37,795 nt of DNA, taken from assembly GCF_002154505.1 (NCBI RefSeq), contig NZ_MUBM01000038.1, positions 558 to 38,352 of the forward strand. The letters are read 5' to 3'. How positions within the stretch are numbered: position 1 is the first letter of the stretch; the number at the start of each line of letters is the position of its first letter. Below, in pieces: positions 23,239-32,357 of this stretch. A program made the position numbers and the translations under genes. The notes beneath the pieces were generated by a model. The model was not told the origin of the DNA, ran no database searches, and saw nothing but the letters and a program-made list of their open reading frames with translations. Origin of the DNA: Streptomyces carpinensis (lineage in GTDB: Bacteria; Actinomycetota; Actinomycetes; Streptomycetales; Streptomycetaceae).

Positions 23239-24387
23239 GTGACTGATCAGTCGGTATTCGTCCTCCGGAGCGATCTGCAGGCTCTGGAGCCGGCCGCGTT
23301 CGAGACCGAGGCGGAGTTCCAGGAACTCCTCGCGCGCCATCCTCGGGTGCTGGACTTCGGCTCGCTGGCCGATGGACGGCCCTTGCGGCTGGTGCTGGTG
23401 GCGCGGGAGATGGGTGTTGCGACGAGCGCGGAGAGCGGCCCGGCCTACTGGCTGGACCATCTCTTCGTCGACGCCGACGGGGTGCCGACGCTGGTGGAGG
23501 TCAAGCGGGCGAGCGATACGCGCATCCGGCGCGAGGTGGTGGGGCAGATGCTCGACTACGCGGCGAACGGAGCACGCTACTGGCCCGGAGCGCTGCTTCA
23601 GCGCTCCTTCGAGGAGACCTGCGCCAAGGACGGCCAGTCGCTGGAGGAGGCGTACGCGGAGTTGCTCGGCGACCGCTCCCCGGAAGAATTCTGGACGACG
23701 GTCGAGGAACGGTTGGCCTCCGGCCATATGCGGCTGCTGTTCGTCGCGGACCGGATCCCACTGGAACTGAGGGCGATCGTCGAGTTCCTCAACCGACAGA
23801 TGCGGCAGACCGACGTGTACGCGGTCGAACTGACCCAGTACCGGGGCGACGGAGACCTCCGCGTCCTTGTTCCGCGCATCCACGGCGAGGTCGCCACGGC
23901 AGCGAAGTCCCCGTCGGGCCGCCGCACCGCTCAGAGGACCACACGTGCCGACATGGACGCGGTGCTGCGGACCCGCCTCGCACCGGAACCGAGGCGGATC
24001 GCGGCGGCCCTTCTCGACCACGCTGCAGCCAAGGGCCGGCTGGAGGGCGGAACCGCTCAGTATCCGAGCATGTCCGTCCACTACACCGTCGCCGGACGAC
24101 AGGTGCCGATCTGGACGCTGTCCCTGTACGACAACCCGGCAAAGGAAGAACTCGCGTTGAGCTTTGGGTCGATCACCCACCACCTCGGCCTCGACCGAGC
24201 GGCGGCGTTCGCGGAGTCACTGCCGACCGTCCCCGAGTTGGAGAGGAAGCTGGAGGTGCAACGGGAGAAGGGTTACAAGGGATGGCCGTCGGTCCCATTG
24301 ACCGCTCTGGCAGCCGAGCCCGGTGCGGTGGAGGGAATCCTGGCTGCGATTCAGCGGCTCATGGATGCTCGGGAGGCCTCCGCCTGA
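23239..24387 (+). CDS. PD-(D/E)XK nuclease-like domain protein
   Basis: A 382-residue cytosolic protein. The N-terminal half contains a PD-(D/E)XK core: AYWLDHLFVDADGVPTLVEVKRASDTRIRREVVGQMLDYAANG, with D73, E87 and K89 in the D...ExK arrangement and a QxxxY motif (Q103, Y107) as in RecB-like nucleases. A helix rich in Glu (FETEAEFQELLARHPRVL) precedes it. The C-terminal half (VHYTVAGRQVPIWTLSLYDNP...ELERKLEVQREKGYKGWPSVPL) is unrecognised and may bind DNA or a partner. The GTG at 23239 has GGGGTGGGG upstream. It stands alone. Functions in repair, restriction or defence are possible. The family cannot be named. Confidence 0.75.
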   Translation: MTDQSVFVLRSDLQALEPAAFETEAEFQELLARHPRVLDFGSLADGRPLRLVLVAREMGVATSAESGPAYWLDHLFVDADGVPTLVEVKRASDTRIRREVVGQMLDYAANGARYWPGALLQRSFEETCAKDGQSLEEAYAELLGDRSPEEFWTTVEERLASGHMRLLFVADRIPLELRAIVEFLNRQMRQTDVYAVELTQYRGDGDLRVLVPRIHGEVATAAKSPSGRRTAQRTTRADMDAVLRTRLAPEPRRIAAALLDHAAAKGRLEGGTAQYPSMSVHYTVAGRQVPIWTLSLYDNPAKEELALSFGSITHHLGLDRAAAFAESLPTVPELERKLEVQREKGYKGWPSVPLTALAAEPGAVEGILAAIQRLMDAREASA

Positions 24388-24619
24388 CCGGGCTCGACGG
24401 CGCGGTCCGGTCGGCGATCGGCCTGGCATCGGGTGGCGGTGCTGTTACGGTGCTGTTGATCGCCTCAGCGGTGGCGTGCGGTGACCGGTGCAGGGCCGGT
24501 CGGTCGTAGGACCGATGTGGTGCACACCTGCATACCGAATGGGAACGCATGCCCCCATACCGGCGCCGCCTACGGGACCCATGGCGCCCCGTGGGGAGGC
24601 CATTCGTTCTGCGCAGGCT

Positions 24620-24934
24620 TCACGGGCCGAGGCGTTCGGCGACCGTCCGCCGGAAATGTTCGCACTGCGTGAAGTCAGAGTGACCGCAGTCGAGTGCGCA
24701 CTCGATGAGATCGAGGGACGCCTGTGCGGCCCTGATGCGGGACCGCAGTGCATCGGCCTCTTCGCGCAGGACGGCTCGTCGCCGCACGGGAACTGTTGTG
24801 GCTGCCAGAGAACGGATGCGGTCAAGGGACAGCCCGGCTTCCTTGGCGCGCAGGATGATCGCGACGCGGGTCAGATCGGCGGCGCCGTAGCGGCGGCGGC
24901 CGGCGGTGTCGCGCGTGGGTGCGAGGAGCCCCAT
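24620..24934 (-). pseudogene. MerR-family regulator lacking its DNA-binding N-terminus
   Basis: What remains is 104 residues: GLLAPTRDTAGRRRYGAADLTRVAIILRAKEAGLSLDRIRSLAATTV, a dimerisation helix, then the tail CGHSDFTQCEHFRRTVAERLGP. In intact MerR proteins about 22 residues before GLL form the first helices and recognition helix (like the usual ELARRAGVSxRxLRYYEExGLL). Here they are replaced by unrelated sequence (APAEQAPSETM). It is therefore very likely inactive for DNA binding. Just beyond the break, on the opposite strand, is the tail of a methyltransferase. Intact actinomycete MerR genes are often divergent from such enzymes. Confidence 0.72.
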
Positions 24935-25324
24935 CGTTTCCGAGGGAGCCTGCTCCGCCGGCGCCGTTCCCCGGGTGCGGACGGACCACTGGATCGCCGA
25001 GCAGCGTGCCCGGGCCGCGTCCGACCGGCTCTTCCTGGCGCTCCCGATGTTCGTGGCCGCGGCCACCGCACCGCGTTGAGCGACCGCATCACATCGAACC
25101 ACCGCACCACATCCAGCCACGCCACCACGTCGAGAAGACGCCGCCGGGTCCGGGCGGTTGGTCCGCCCGGGCCCGGGAGCCGAGCACTCAGGCCCGTACG
25201 AGTCCGACGACGTGGCCTCGGAGGCCGCGGCCCGGGGCAAGGGCGTCGATACGGGAGCCGCCCTCATGACCCTGCGCCGCAGCTGCAGCCGCAGCCCCAG
25301 CCGCAGCCGCAGCCCCAGCCCCGG
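24935..25324. other. Remnant and low-complexity sequence
   Basis: Besides the methyltransferase tail (to 25079), this stretch holds degenerate repeats that read as PHHIEPPHHIQPRHHVE-like units at 25085-25135. A run of CAGCCG/CAGCCCC repeats at about 25279-25320 ends at the copA stop codon. I see no intact gene. Confidence 0.55.
24969..25079 (+). pseudogene. C-terminal fragment of a SAM-dependent methyltransferase
   Basis: The frame VRTDHWIAEQRARAASDRLF followed by LALPMFVAAATAPR and a TGA looks like the C-terminus of class I methyltransferases, which commonly end WIAxQRARA...LALPMFxAAAT. All the SAM-binding domain is missing. No start codon or ribosome site is present. Confidence 0.6.
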
Positions 25325-27604
<2,280 letters not shown>

Positions 27605-27691
27605 GTCTGCTCCTCGGAGCTCACGGACGCGAAATGCGCGAGGGGAGGGGGCGGGGCCGCGGACAGAGGGACGGCCCCGCCCGGGTTCGGA

Positions 27692-27976
27692 TCAGGCGGG
27701 GGCGGCGGGGGTGACGCGGCCGGCGAAGTCGTAGCCGGCCTCGTCGACGGCCTCGGCGACCAGGGCGTCGAGGGTGTCGCCGAGGTCCGTGGCGGTCGTC
27801 ACGGTGACCAGGCCGGTTCCGATCTCGACCTCGACCGCGGTGACCTCGTCCACGTCGCCGACCGCCTTGGCGACGACGCCCTGGCAGTGGGCACTGCCCA
27901 CGCCGCCGACCTTGTAGGTCGTCCTGGTCTTCGCCGCGGAGTGGCAGCTTCCGTCAGTGGTGCAGCAGTCCGACAA
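27692..27976 (-). CDS. copZ: CopZ-like copper chaperone with a variant metal site
   Basis: A 94-residue HMA-fold protein expected to deliver Cu(I) to CopA. The fold reads TYKVGGVGSAHCQGVVAKAVGDVDEVTAVEVEIGTGLVTVTTATDLGDTLDALVAEAVDEAGYDF. The usual GMTCxxC is GVGSAHC: the first Cys is Ser28, and only C31 remains, with H30 beside it. A short N-terminal tail carries C4, C5 and C11 (SDCCTTDGSCHS) that may supply ligands. The start is a TTG at 27976 with GGAGG five bases upstream; no ATG fits. It is the first gene of the copZA operon, directly behind CsoR-type operators. Confidence 0.85.
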   Translation of the reverse strand: MSDCCTTDGSCHSAAKTRTTYKVGGVGSAHCQGVVAKAVGDVDEVTAVEVEIGTGLVTVTTATDLGDTLDALVAEAVDEAGYDFAGRVTPAAPA

Positions 27977-28004
27977 GGGAACCTCCGAGATCCGTAACTC
28001 GCAT

Positions 28005-28021
28005 ATACCCCTGGGGGGTAC
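28005..28021. promoter_or_regulatory. CsoR-type operator before copZA
   Basis: ATACCCCTGGGGGGTAC is a near-palindrome of the CsoR class, in which copper-free CsoR represses. On the minus strand the adjoining TATATG could be the -10 box of copZ. No csoR gene is in the window, so a distant CsoR must act here. Confidence 0.8.
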
Positions 28022-28034
28022 CCAGGGTGGCTTC

Positions 28035-28056
28035 ATGTATACCCCCCACCCGTATG
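28035..28056. promoter_or_regulatory. Third, imperfect CsoR-like element
   Basis: ATGTATACCCCCCACCCGTATG keeps the flanks TATACCCC and GTAT but lacks the right-hand G run. It lies between the two better operators and may be a weak or decayed site. Confidence 0.4.
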
Positions 28057-28077
28057 GAACGCAAGCGCGGATCCCTC

Positions 28078-28105
28078 TTGACTGCATACCCCCGGGGGGT
28101 ACCTT
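28078..28105 (+). promoter_or_regulatory. Promoter with embedded CsoR-type operator
   Basis: TTGACT (28078-28083) and TACCTT (28100-28105) are spaced 16 bp as -35 and -10 boxes. Between them lies ATACCCCCGGGGGGTAC (28086-28102), a CsoR-type palindrome. This would let CsoR block the gene at 28157 directly. Confidence 0.7.
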
Positions 28106-28156
28106 GACACCCCGGGCCGCCCAGACGACGAGCGGCCATGAGACGAGGAGTCAGTC

Positions 28157-29122
28157 ATGCGCACCGGCCTGAAGATCGGCGTCTTCGCCACCGCACTCGC
28201 CGCGACCTTCGGTACGGCCCACGGCGTGGGGAACGCCGTCGATGCCGTCTCGCCCGAAGGGAAGGGCGGCGCTCACGCCGGGCGCGGCGGTCAGGAAGCG
28301 GCGGAGCACGGGGGACATGCCGGCGGTCACGAAGCCACGCCGCCCGGAGGTCTGGAAGTCTCCAGGGCCGGATACACGCTCGACCTGAGCACCCCCCGCC
28401 TGGCGGCCGGCACGAAGGGCGAGCTTCGCTTCGCCGTGGTCCAGGACGGCACGGGCCGCAGGGTCACCGCCTACCAGCGCGAGCACGGCAAGGAACTCCA
28501 CCTGATCCTCGCCTCACGCGACCTGACCGTCTACCGCCATCTGCACCCGAGCCGGGCCGCCGACGGAACCTGGTCCATCCCTGTCGATCTGCCCAAGGCC
28601 GGCGCCTACCGGGTGTTCGCCGACTTCACGCCGCGAGGTGGCCGGTCCCTCACCCTCGGCGCCGACCTCGCCGTGTCCGGCAACTACGCACCGGACCCGC
28701 TGCCCAGGTTCAACTCCACGACGGAAGTGGAGGGTTACGACCTGCAGCTGAACGGCGAACTGACCCCCGGCAGGGCGGGCGAACTGAAACTCACGGTGAC
28801 CAGGGACGGCAAGCCGGTGCGGGACCTCCAGCCCTACCTGGGGGCGTACGGCCACCTCGTCGCCCTGCGCTCCGGCGACCTCGCCTACCTGCACGTCCAT
28901 CCGAACGGAGAACCGGGGGACGGCAGGACCGCGCCCGGCCCGGAGATCTCCTTCACGGTGACGGCTCCCAGCCCCGGCGACTACCGGCTGTTCCTCGACT
29001 TCAAGCACGAGGGAAAGGTCCGGACCGCGGCCTTCACGGTCCATGTGGGCGGCGCGGCGGAGGCCGCCGGGAAGGCCATGGAGGGGGCGCCTGCCGAAGA
29101 TGGGCCGGGACATGCGCACTGA
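28157..29122 (+). CDS. Secreted His-rich protein of the copper regulon
   Basis: A 321-residue exported protein with a signal peptide (KIGVFATALAATFGTAHG). A histidine- and glycine-rich stretch (HAGRGGQEAAEHGGHAGGHE) follows, then two beta-rich domains, the second with YLGAYGHLVALRSGDLAYLHVHPNG. It ends GPGHAH. Histidines and Met-poor beta domains suggest extracytoplasmic copper binding. The ATG has GAGGAG upstream. It is divergent from copZA and has its own CsoR-type operator between -35 and -10. In S. coelicolor a comparable secreted-protein gene lies next to a copZ-copA pair controlled by CsoR, to my knowledge. The exact function is unknown. Confidence 0.85.
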   Translation: MRTGLKIGVFATALAATFGTAHGVGNAVDAVSPEGKGGAHAGRGGQEAAEHGGHAGGHEATPPGGLEVSRAGYTLDLSTPRLAAGTKGELRFAVVQDGTGRRVTAYQREHGKELHLILASRDLTVYRHLHPSRAADGTWSIPVDLPKAGAYRVFADFTPRGGRSLTLGADLAVSGNYAPDPLPRFNSTTEVEGYDLQLNGELTPGRAGELKLTVTRDGKPVRDLQPYLGAYGHLVALRSGDLAYLHVHPNGEPGDGRTAPGPEISFTVTAPSPGDYRLFLDFKHEGKVRTAAFTVHVGGAAEAAGKAMEGAPAEDGPGHAH

Positions 29123-29152
29123 GGTCCTTCAGGCGCGATGCCGGTGTCGCCG

Positions 29153-29176
29153 GGCGGCCCGGCGGTGCGGGCCGCC
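29153..29176. terminator. Hairpin between convergent genes
   Basis: GGCGGCCC (29153-29160) pairs with GGGCCGCC (29169-29176) around an 8-nt loop. It lies between the converging stops at 29122 and 29196 and could end both transcripts. Confidence 0.5.
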
Positions 29177-29195
29177 AGGCCGTCGTCGCCATGTC

Positions 29196-29672
29196 TCATG
29201 CGCCCGGAGATCTGTGTGTTCCTCCGCCGCGACCGGCCGGGACCCGTTCGCGGTTCGCTCCGGACGGCAGGCGGACCGCGACGCCCTGCGCCCCTCCGGC
29301 GCCGAGCCACACAAGGGACATCGTCACGAAGAGGCCCTCGACAAGCAGGGACAGGGGACCGTACGGCGCTTCCCAGCCGGCTTCGTAGTAGCCGAACGGC
29401 AGGCCGATGGTGCGTGAGAGTGCAAAGCCGATGATCATGCCGAGGCTGACGAGCGCACCGGTGAGCCAGGCCGCCAAGGGCCGCTTCATGAGCACAAGAC
29501 CCGCTGCGACCACGAGCATGACAGCGCTGCCCGTGGCGAACAGGACGCCGATGTAGAACTTCTCTTCAAGATGATCTGGGATCAGCAGCGTGTGCAACAC
29601 CGTGTTGCCCAGGGCACAAGACGCTGCCGCGCCTGTCAACGCAGGGACGTCTCTGGCGTGGGTGGAGTTCAC
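29196..29672 (-). CDS. Small multi-pass membrane protein of unknown function
   Basis: A 158-residue protein with about four membrane segments (ALTGAAASCALGNTVLHTLLI, IGVLFATGSAVMLVVAAGLVLM, WLTGALVSLGMIIGFALS and SLLVEGLFVTMSLVWLGA). The charged tail after the last segment is about 35 residues. The GTG at 29672 has AGGAG five bases upstream. It is divergent from the ChrB-like gene with 176 bp between. No family is recognised with confidence. Confidence 0.8.
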   Translation of the reverse strand: MNSTHARDVPALTGAAASCALGNTVLHTLLIPDHLEEKFYIGVLFATGSAVMLVVAAGLVLMKRPLAAWLTGALVSLGMIIGFALSRTIGLPFGYYEAGWEAPYGPLSLLVEGLFVTMSLVWLGAGGAQGVAVRLPSGANRERVPAGRGGGTHRSPGA

Positions 29673-29824
29673 GGGGACTCCTGCTGAGCGCTAGAAAGGA
29701 CGAAGAATTTCCGCCCGCAGTTCATACGGGCCAGGGGCTCCGCCGGATTGCGTCCGGTGCCGGTGGCCCGTCCGGTGCTCCGCCCGGGCCGCATGCTCGG
29801 GTAACGGGCCTCTCGAAGTCCCAT

Positions 29825-29838
29825 GTAACGACTGTTAC
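29825..29838. promoter_or_regulatory. Inverted repeat before the ChrB-like gene
   Basis: GTAAC-GACT-GTTAC is a perfect 5-4-5 inverted repeat ending 10 bp before the GTG start at 29849. A further GTAAC half-site is at 29801-29805. TTACTT (29835-29840) could be a -10 box overlapping the repeat. This suggests a repressor site, perhaps for the ChrB-like protein itself. Confidence 0.45.
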
Positions 29839-29848
29839 TTTTTGCGAT

Positions 29849-30424
29849 GTGAATCAGAGCGTGAACACCTCCTGGCTGATGCTGGTCCTGAAGATCCCCG
29901 CGCAGCCGTCCCGGCACCGGGTGGCGGTGTGGCGGGAACTGCGCAAGATCGGCGCGCTCTCGCTGGGCCAGGGGGTGTGGGCGGCCCCCGACGTGCCCGT
30001 CTTCGCCGACGGGGTGACCCGCGCGGTGCAGCTGACCGAACGCGCCGACGGTGAGGCCGTCGTTCTGACCGCGGCCGGCCGGAGCCCAGGAGACGCCGAA
30101 CGGTTCGTGGCGATGTTCTGCGCGGCCCGTGAGGACGACTGGCGCGAGTTCCTGTCCGACTGCGACAAGTACCTGGCGGAACTGGACAAGGAGATCCGGC
30201 AGCGCAAGTTCACCCTGGCCGAACTGGAAGAGGAAGAGCAGAGCCTGGAGCGACTGCGCCGCTGGCACCGTGACATCAAGGCACGGGACGTCTTCGGCTC
30301 CACCGGTGCGGACGAGGCGGAGCGACGACTCAAGGACTGCGCCGAACACTTCGAGGACTACACCGAACAGGTCTTCACCGCCCTGCACCAGGCCGGACCC
30401 GGCCCGGACGGAGGCGAGGCATGA
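29849..30424 (+). CDS. ChrB-like protein (chromate-resistance-type regulator)
   Basis: A 191-residue protein. Its N-terminal part, SWLMLVLKIPAQPSRHRVAVWRELRKIGALSLGQGVWAAPD, matches the start of ChrB proteins (W-LL-L---P-----R---WR-L---GA--L--GV---P). The rest is largely charged coiled-coil (LDKEIRQRKFTLAELEEEEQSLERLRRWHRDI). ChrB is known as a chromate-responsive regulator or accessory protein of chromate efflux. No ribosome site is seen; GTG at 29849 or 29861 is possible, and leaderless initiation may apply. Its stop overlaps the MFS start (ATGA), so both are co-translated. Actual link to chromate is inferred. Confidence 0.75.
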   Translation: MNQSVNTSWLMLVLKIPAQPSRHRVAVWRELRKIGALSLGQGVWAAPDVPVFADGVTRAVQLTERADGEAVVLTAAGRSPGDAERFVAMFCAAREDDWREFLSDCDKYLAELDKEIRQRKFTLAELEEEEQSLERLRRWHRDIKARDVFGSTGADEAERRLKDCAEHFEDYTEQVFTALHQAGPGPDGGEA

Positions 30425-31638
30425 CCGGCACACCCACCGCGCCGGCCGGCCCCCGTTCCGGCGGCACGTCCGTCCCGGCGCGGATGTGGCCGCTGTACGC
30501 GGCCGGGTTCACCACCGCCTTCGGCGCCCACGGCATCGCCGCGAACCTGGGCGGCTTCTCCCACGACGCGATCACCTCCCTGCTCGTGCTCGGTGGACTC
30601 CTCGCTCTGTACGACGGGGCGGAGGTGCTGCTCAAGCCGGTCTTCGGCAGCCTCGCCGACCGCATCGGGGCCCGCCCGGTGATCCTCGGCGGCCTCGTCG
30701 CCTTCGCGCTCGCCTCCGCCGCATACGCCGTGGCCGGCAGCCCGGCCTGGCTGTGGGCCGCCCGCCTCGGCCAGGGCGCGGCCGCCTCGGCGTTCTCACC
30801 GGCGGCCTCGGCGCTGGTGGCCCGGCTCAGTCCCACGGCCACACACGGCCGGGCATTCGGCAGTTACGGCTTCTACAAATCCATCGGCTACACCGCGGGT
30901 CCGCTCCTGGGCGGCGTCCTGGTGTGGGTGGGCGGGCTGCGCCTGCTCTTCGCCGTCCTGGCCGTGCTCGGCACAGCGGTCGCCGCCTGGGTGGCGACGG
31001 CCGTCCCGCACGTGCCGCCCCTGCCGCGCCGGCGCCAGACCGTCCTCGATCTCGCCCGCCGCCTGGCCGACCCCTCCTTCCTCGGTCCCACCGGCGCACT
31101 CGCGGCCGCCACCGCCGCGCTCTCCGTCGGCGTGGGCTTCCTGCCCGTCTCCGGCGCCGCCGCCGGGCTCGGCACCATCACCACCGGCGCAGCCGTCTCC
31201 GTGCTCGCCCTGTGCGCGGCCGTCGTGCAGCCCCGGATCGGCCGCGCCCTGGACGCGGAACGCCTGACCGTGCGCACCGGACTTGCCGCCGGACTCGCCG
31301 TCACCGTGGCCGGACTCGCGACCGCGATGCTGCCCGGCCCGGTCGGCGTGCTGCTCGCCGCCGCACTCATCGGCATCGGCACCGGCGTGATCACACCCCT
31401 CGGCTTCGCCGCCCTGGCCAACGCCACCCCCGCCGAGCGCCTCGGCCAGACCATGGGAGCCGCCGAACTGGGCCGCGAACTCGGCGACGCCGGAGGCCCG
31501 TTGATCGTCGGCGCCGTCGCCGCCACCGCCACGCTCACCTACGGATACGCCGCCCTCGCCGTCCTGCTGGCCGCAGGCCTGCCCCTCCTCGCCCTGGCCC
31601 AGCGCACGGCACCGGTGCGATCACCGGGCCGGGGATGA
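30421..31638 (+). CDS. Major facilitator superfamily transporter
   Basis: A 405-residue integral membrane protein with about 12 segments. The loop between segments 2 and 3 reads GSLADRIGARPVIL, the MFS signature. A segment with GFYKSIGYTAGPLLGGVLV resembles motif C of drug:proton antiporters. The ATG overlaps the ChrB-like stop, so both belong to one operon. It probably exports a toxic compound or ion under control of its partner. The substrate is unknown. Confidence 0.92.
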   Translation: MTGTPTAPAGPRSGGTSVPARMWPLYAAGFTTAFGAHGIAANLGGFSHDAITSLLVLGGLLALYDGAEVLLKPVFGSLADRIGARPVILGGLVAFALASAAYAVAGSPAWLWAARLGQGAAASAFSPAASALVARLSPTATHGRAFGSYGFYKSIGYTAGPLLGGVLVWVGGLRLLFAVLAVLGTAVAAWVATAVPHVPPLPRRRQTVLDLARRLADPSFLGPTGALAAATAALSVGVGFLPVSGAAAGLGTITTGAAVSVLALCAAVVQPRIGRALDAERLTVRTGLAAGLAVTVAGLATAMLPGPVGVLLAAALIGIGTGVITPLGFAALANATPAERLGQTMGAAELGRELGDAGGPLIVGAVAATATLTYGYAALAVLLAAGLPLLALAQRTAPVRSPGRG

Positions 31639-31781
31639 CGTTGCCCGGCAGGCTCGGCTCGGGCCCCGACGCCGTCGTCCCCCTCGCCTCGCCGTCCGCA
31701 GCCCCTCGCGTCCTGGTCTTCGAGGTTCCGACGCCCGAGCAGCAGCCGCAAGACTGTCGATGCCGACAGCCAAGCACCGGC

Positions 31782-32118
31782 GTGCTGCTCGCCGTGGCCA
31801 CCGTGGTCCTCGGCGAGCGCCTCGCGACGCCGGGCCTGGGCGACTGGAACGCCACGCTCGCCGCAGGAGCCTTCTTCCTCTTGGCCGTAGGCCTGGCCTA
31901 CGCGTTCCAGCCGGTGGTCGACGAGGTCCCGAGGAATTTCCTCGGCGACTCTCCTGCGGCAGTTCCGTCTGGCGGCCCTGGCCGTGCAGACCACCCTGTG
32001 GACCTCCTTCGGACTGGTCTTCGGGGTGCCGGCGGAGCGGGTACTCGGGCCCCGGGCCGCCGGGACGGTCACAGAAGAACACGCTCCCGACGTGGGAGCC
32101 TGGACCGCATCCCGCTGA
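31782..32118 (+). pseudogene. CbtA-like cobalt transporter remnant (frameshifted)
   Basis: One frame gives LLAVATVVLGERLATPGLGDWNATLAAGAFFLLAVGLAYAFQPVVDEVPRNF. The next frame continues ATLLRQFRLAALAVQTTLWTSFGLVFGVPAERVL and stops at 32118. Joined, they match the C-terminal part of CbtA-type membrane proteins (PxVDEVPxxFPATLLWxFRLASLGxQxxLW). One extra base near 31936 breaks the frame, and the first half of the protein, with the His-rich loop, is absent. No cbtB is visible. Confidence 0.7.
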
Positions 32119-32173
32119 CGGCCCCGTGGCTCGGGTGAGCTGCCGCGCTGGTCACGGCGGCTCACCCGGGTCA

Positions 32174-32263
32174 CGGGACGGTCGCCGGAGTTCATACAGG
32201 TGCTGGGACGGTCGCCGGAGTTCATACAGGTTCCGGGCCGGCCCCGGCAGCTCATACAGCGTC
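32174..32263. repeat. Three tandem 30-bp repeats
   Basis: Units at 32174-32203, 32204-32233 and 32234-32263. Each begins GGG(A/C)CGG and contains TTCATACAG or CTCATACAG near the 3' end. The first two differ at only three positions at the end; the third is diverged. They lie about 95 bp before the methyltransferase-like gene at 32358. Confidence 0.88.
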
Positions 32264-32357
32264 CGGGCTCTCCATCCGTGGGTGGAGGCCGGCGGAGAGC
32301 TCTCCATCGACCCGTGGGTGCTGGTGATCCACTACCTGCGCGGAGCAGTCTTGAGGC

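Larger units (their letters stand above)
31639..32357. other. Intergenic region with decayed gene and tandem repeats
   Basis: The first 140 bases after the MFS gene show nothing. The CbtA-like remnant (31782-32118) and three 30-bp tandem repeats (32174-32263) follow. No intact gene is present. Confidence 0.6.

Noticed and set aside
25085..25320. Short CAC/CAG-rich repeats as a CRISPR array or origin
   Set aside because: Units are degenerate, 6-18 bp long, without spacers or associated genes. They look like low-complexity drift after gene loss.
30129..32138. A 669-codon plus-strand frame over the MFS gene
   Set aside because: Most of it is an out-of-frame shadow of the ChrB-like and MFS genes. 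Only its last part carries real signal, the CbtA-like remnant, which is reported separately.
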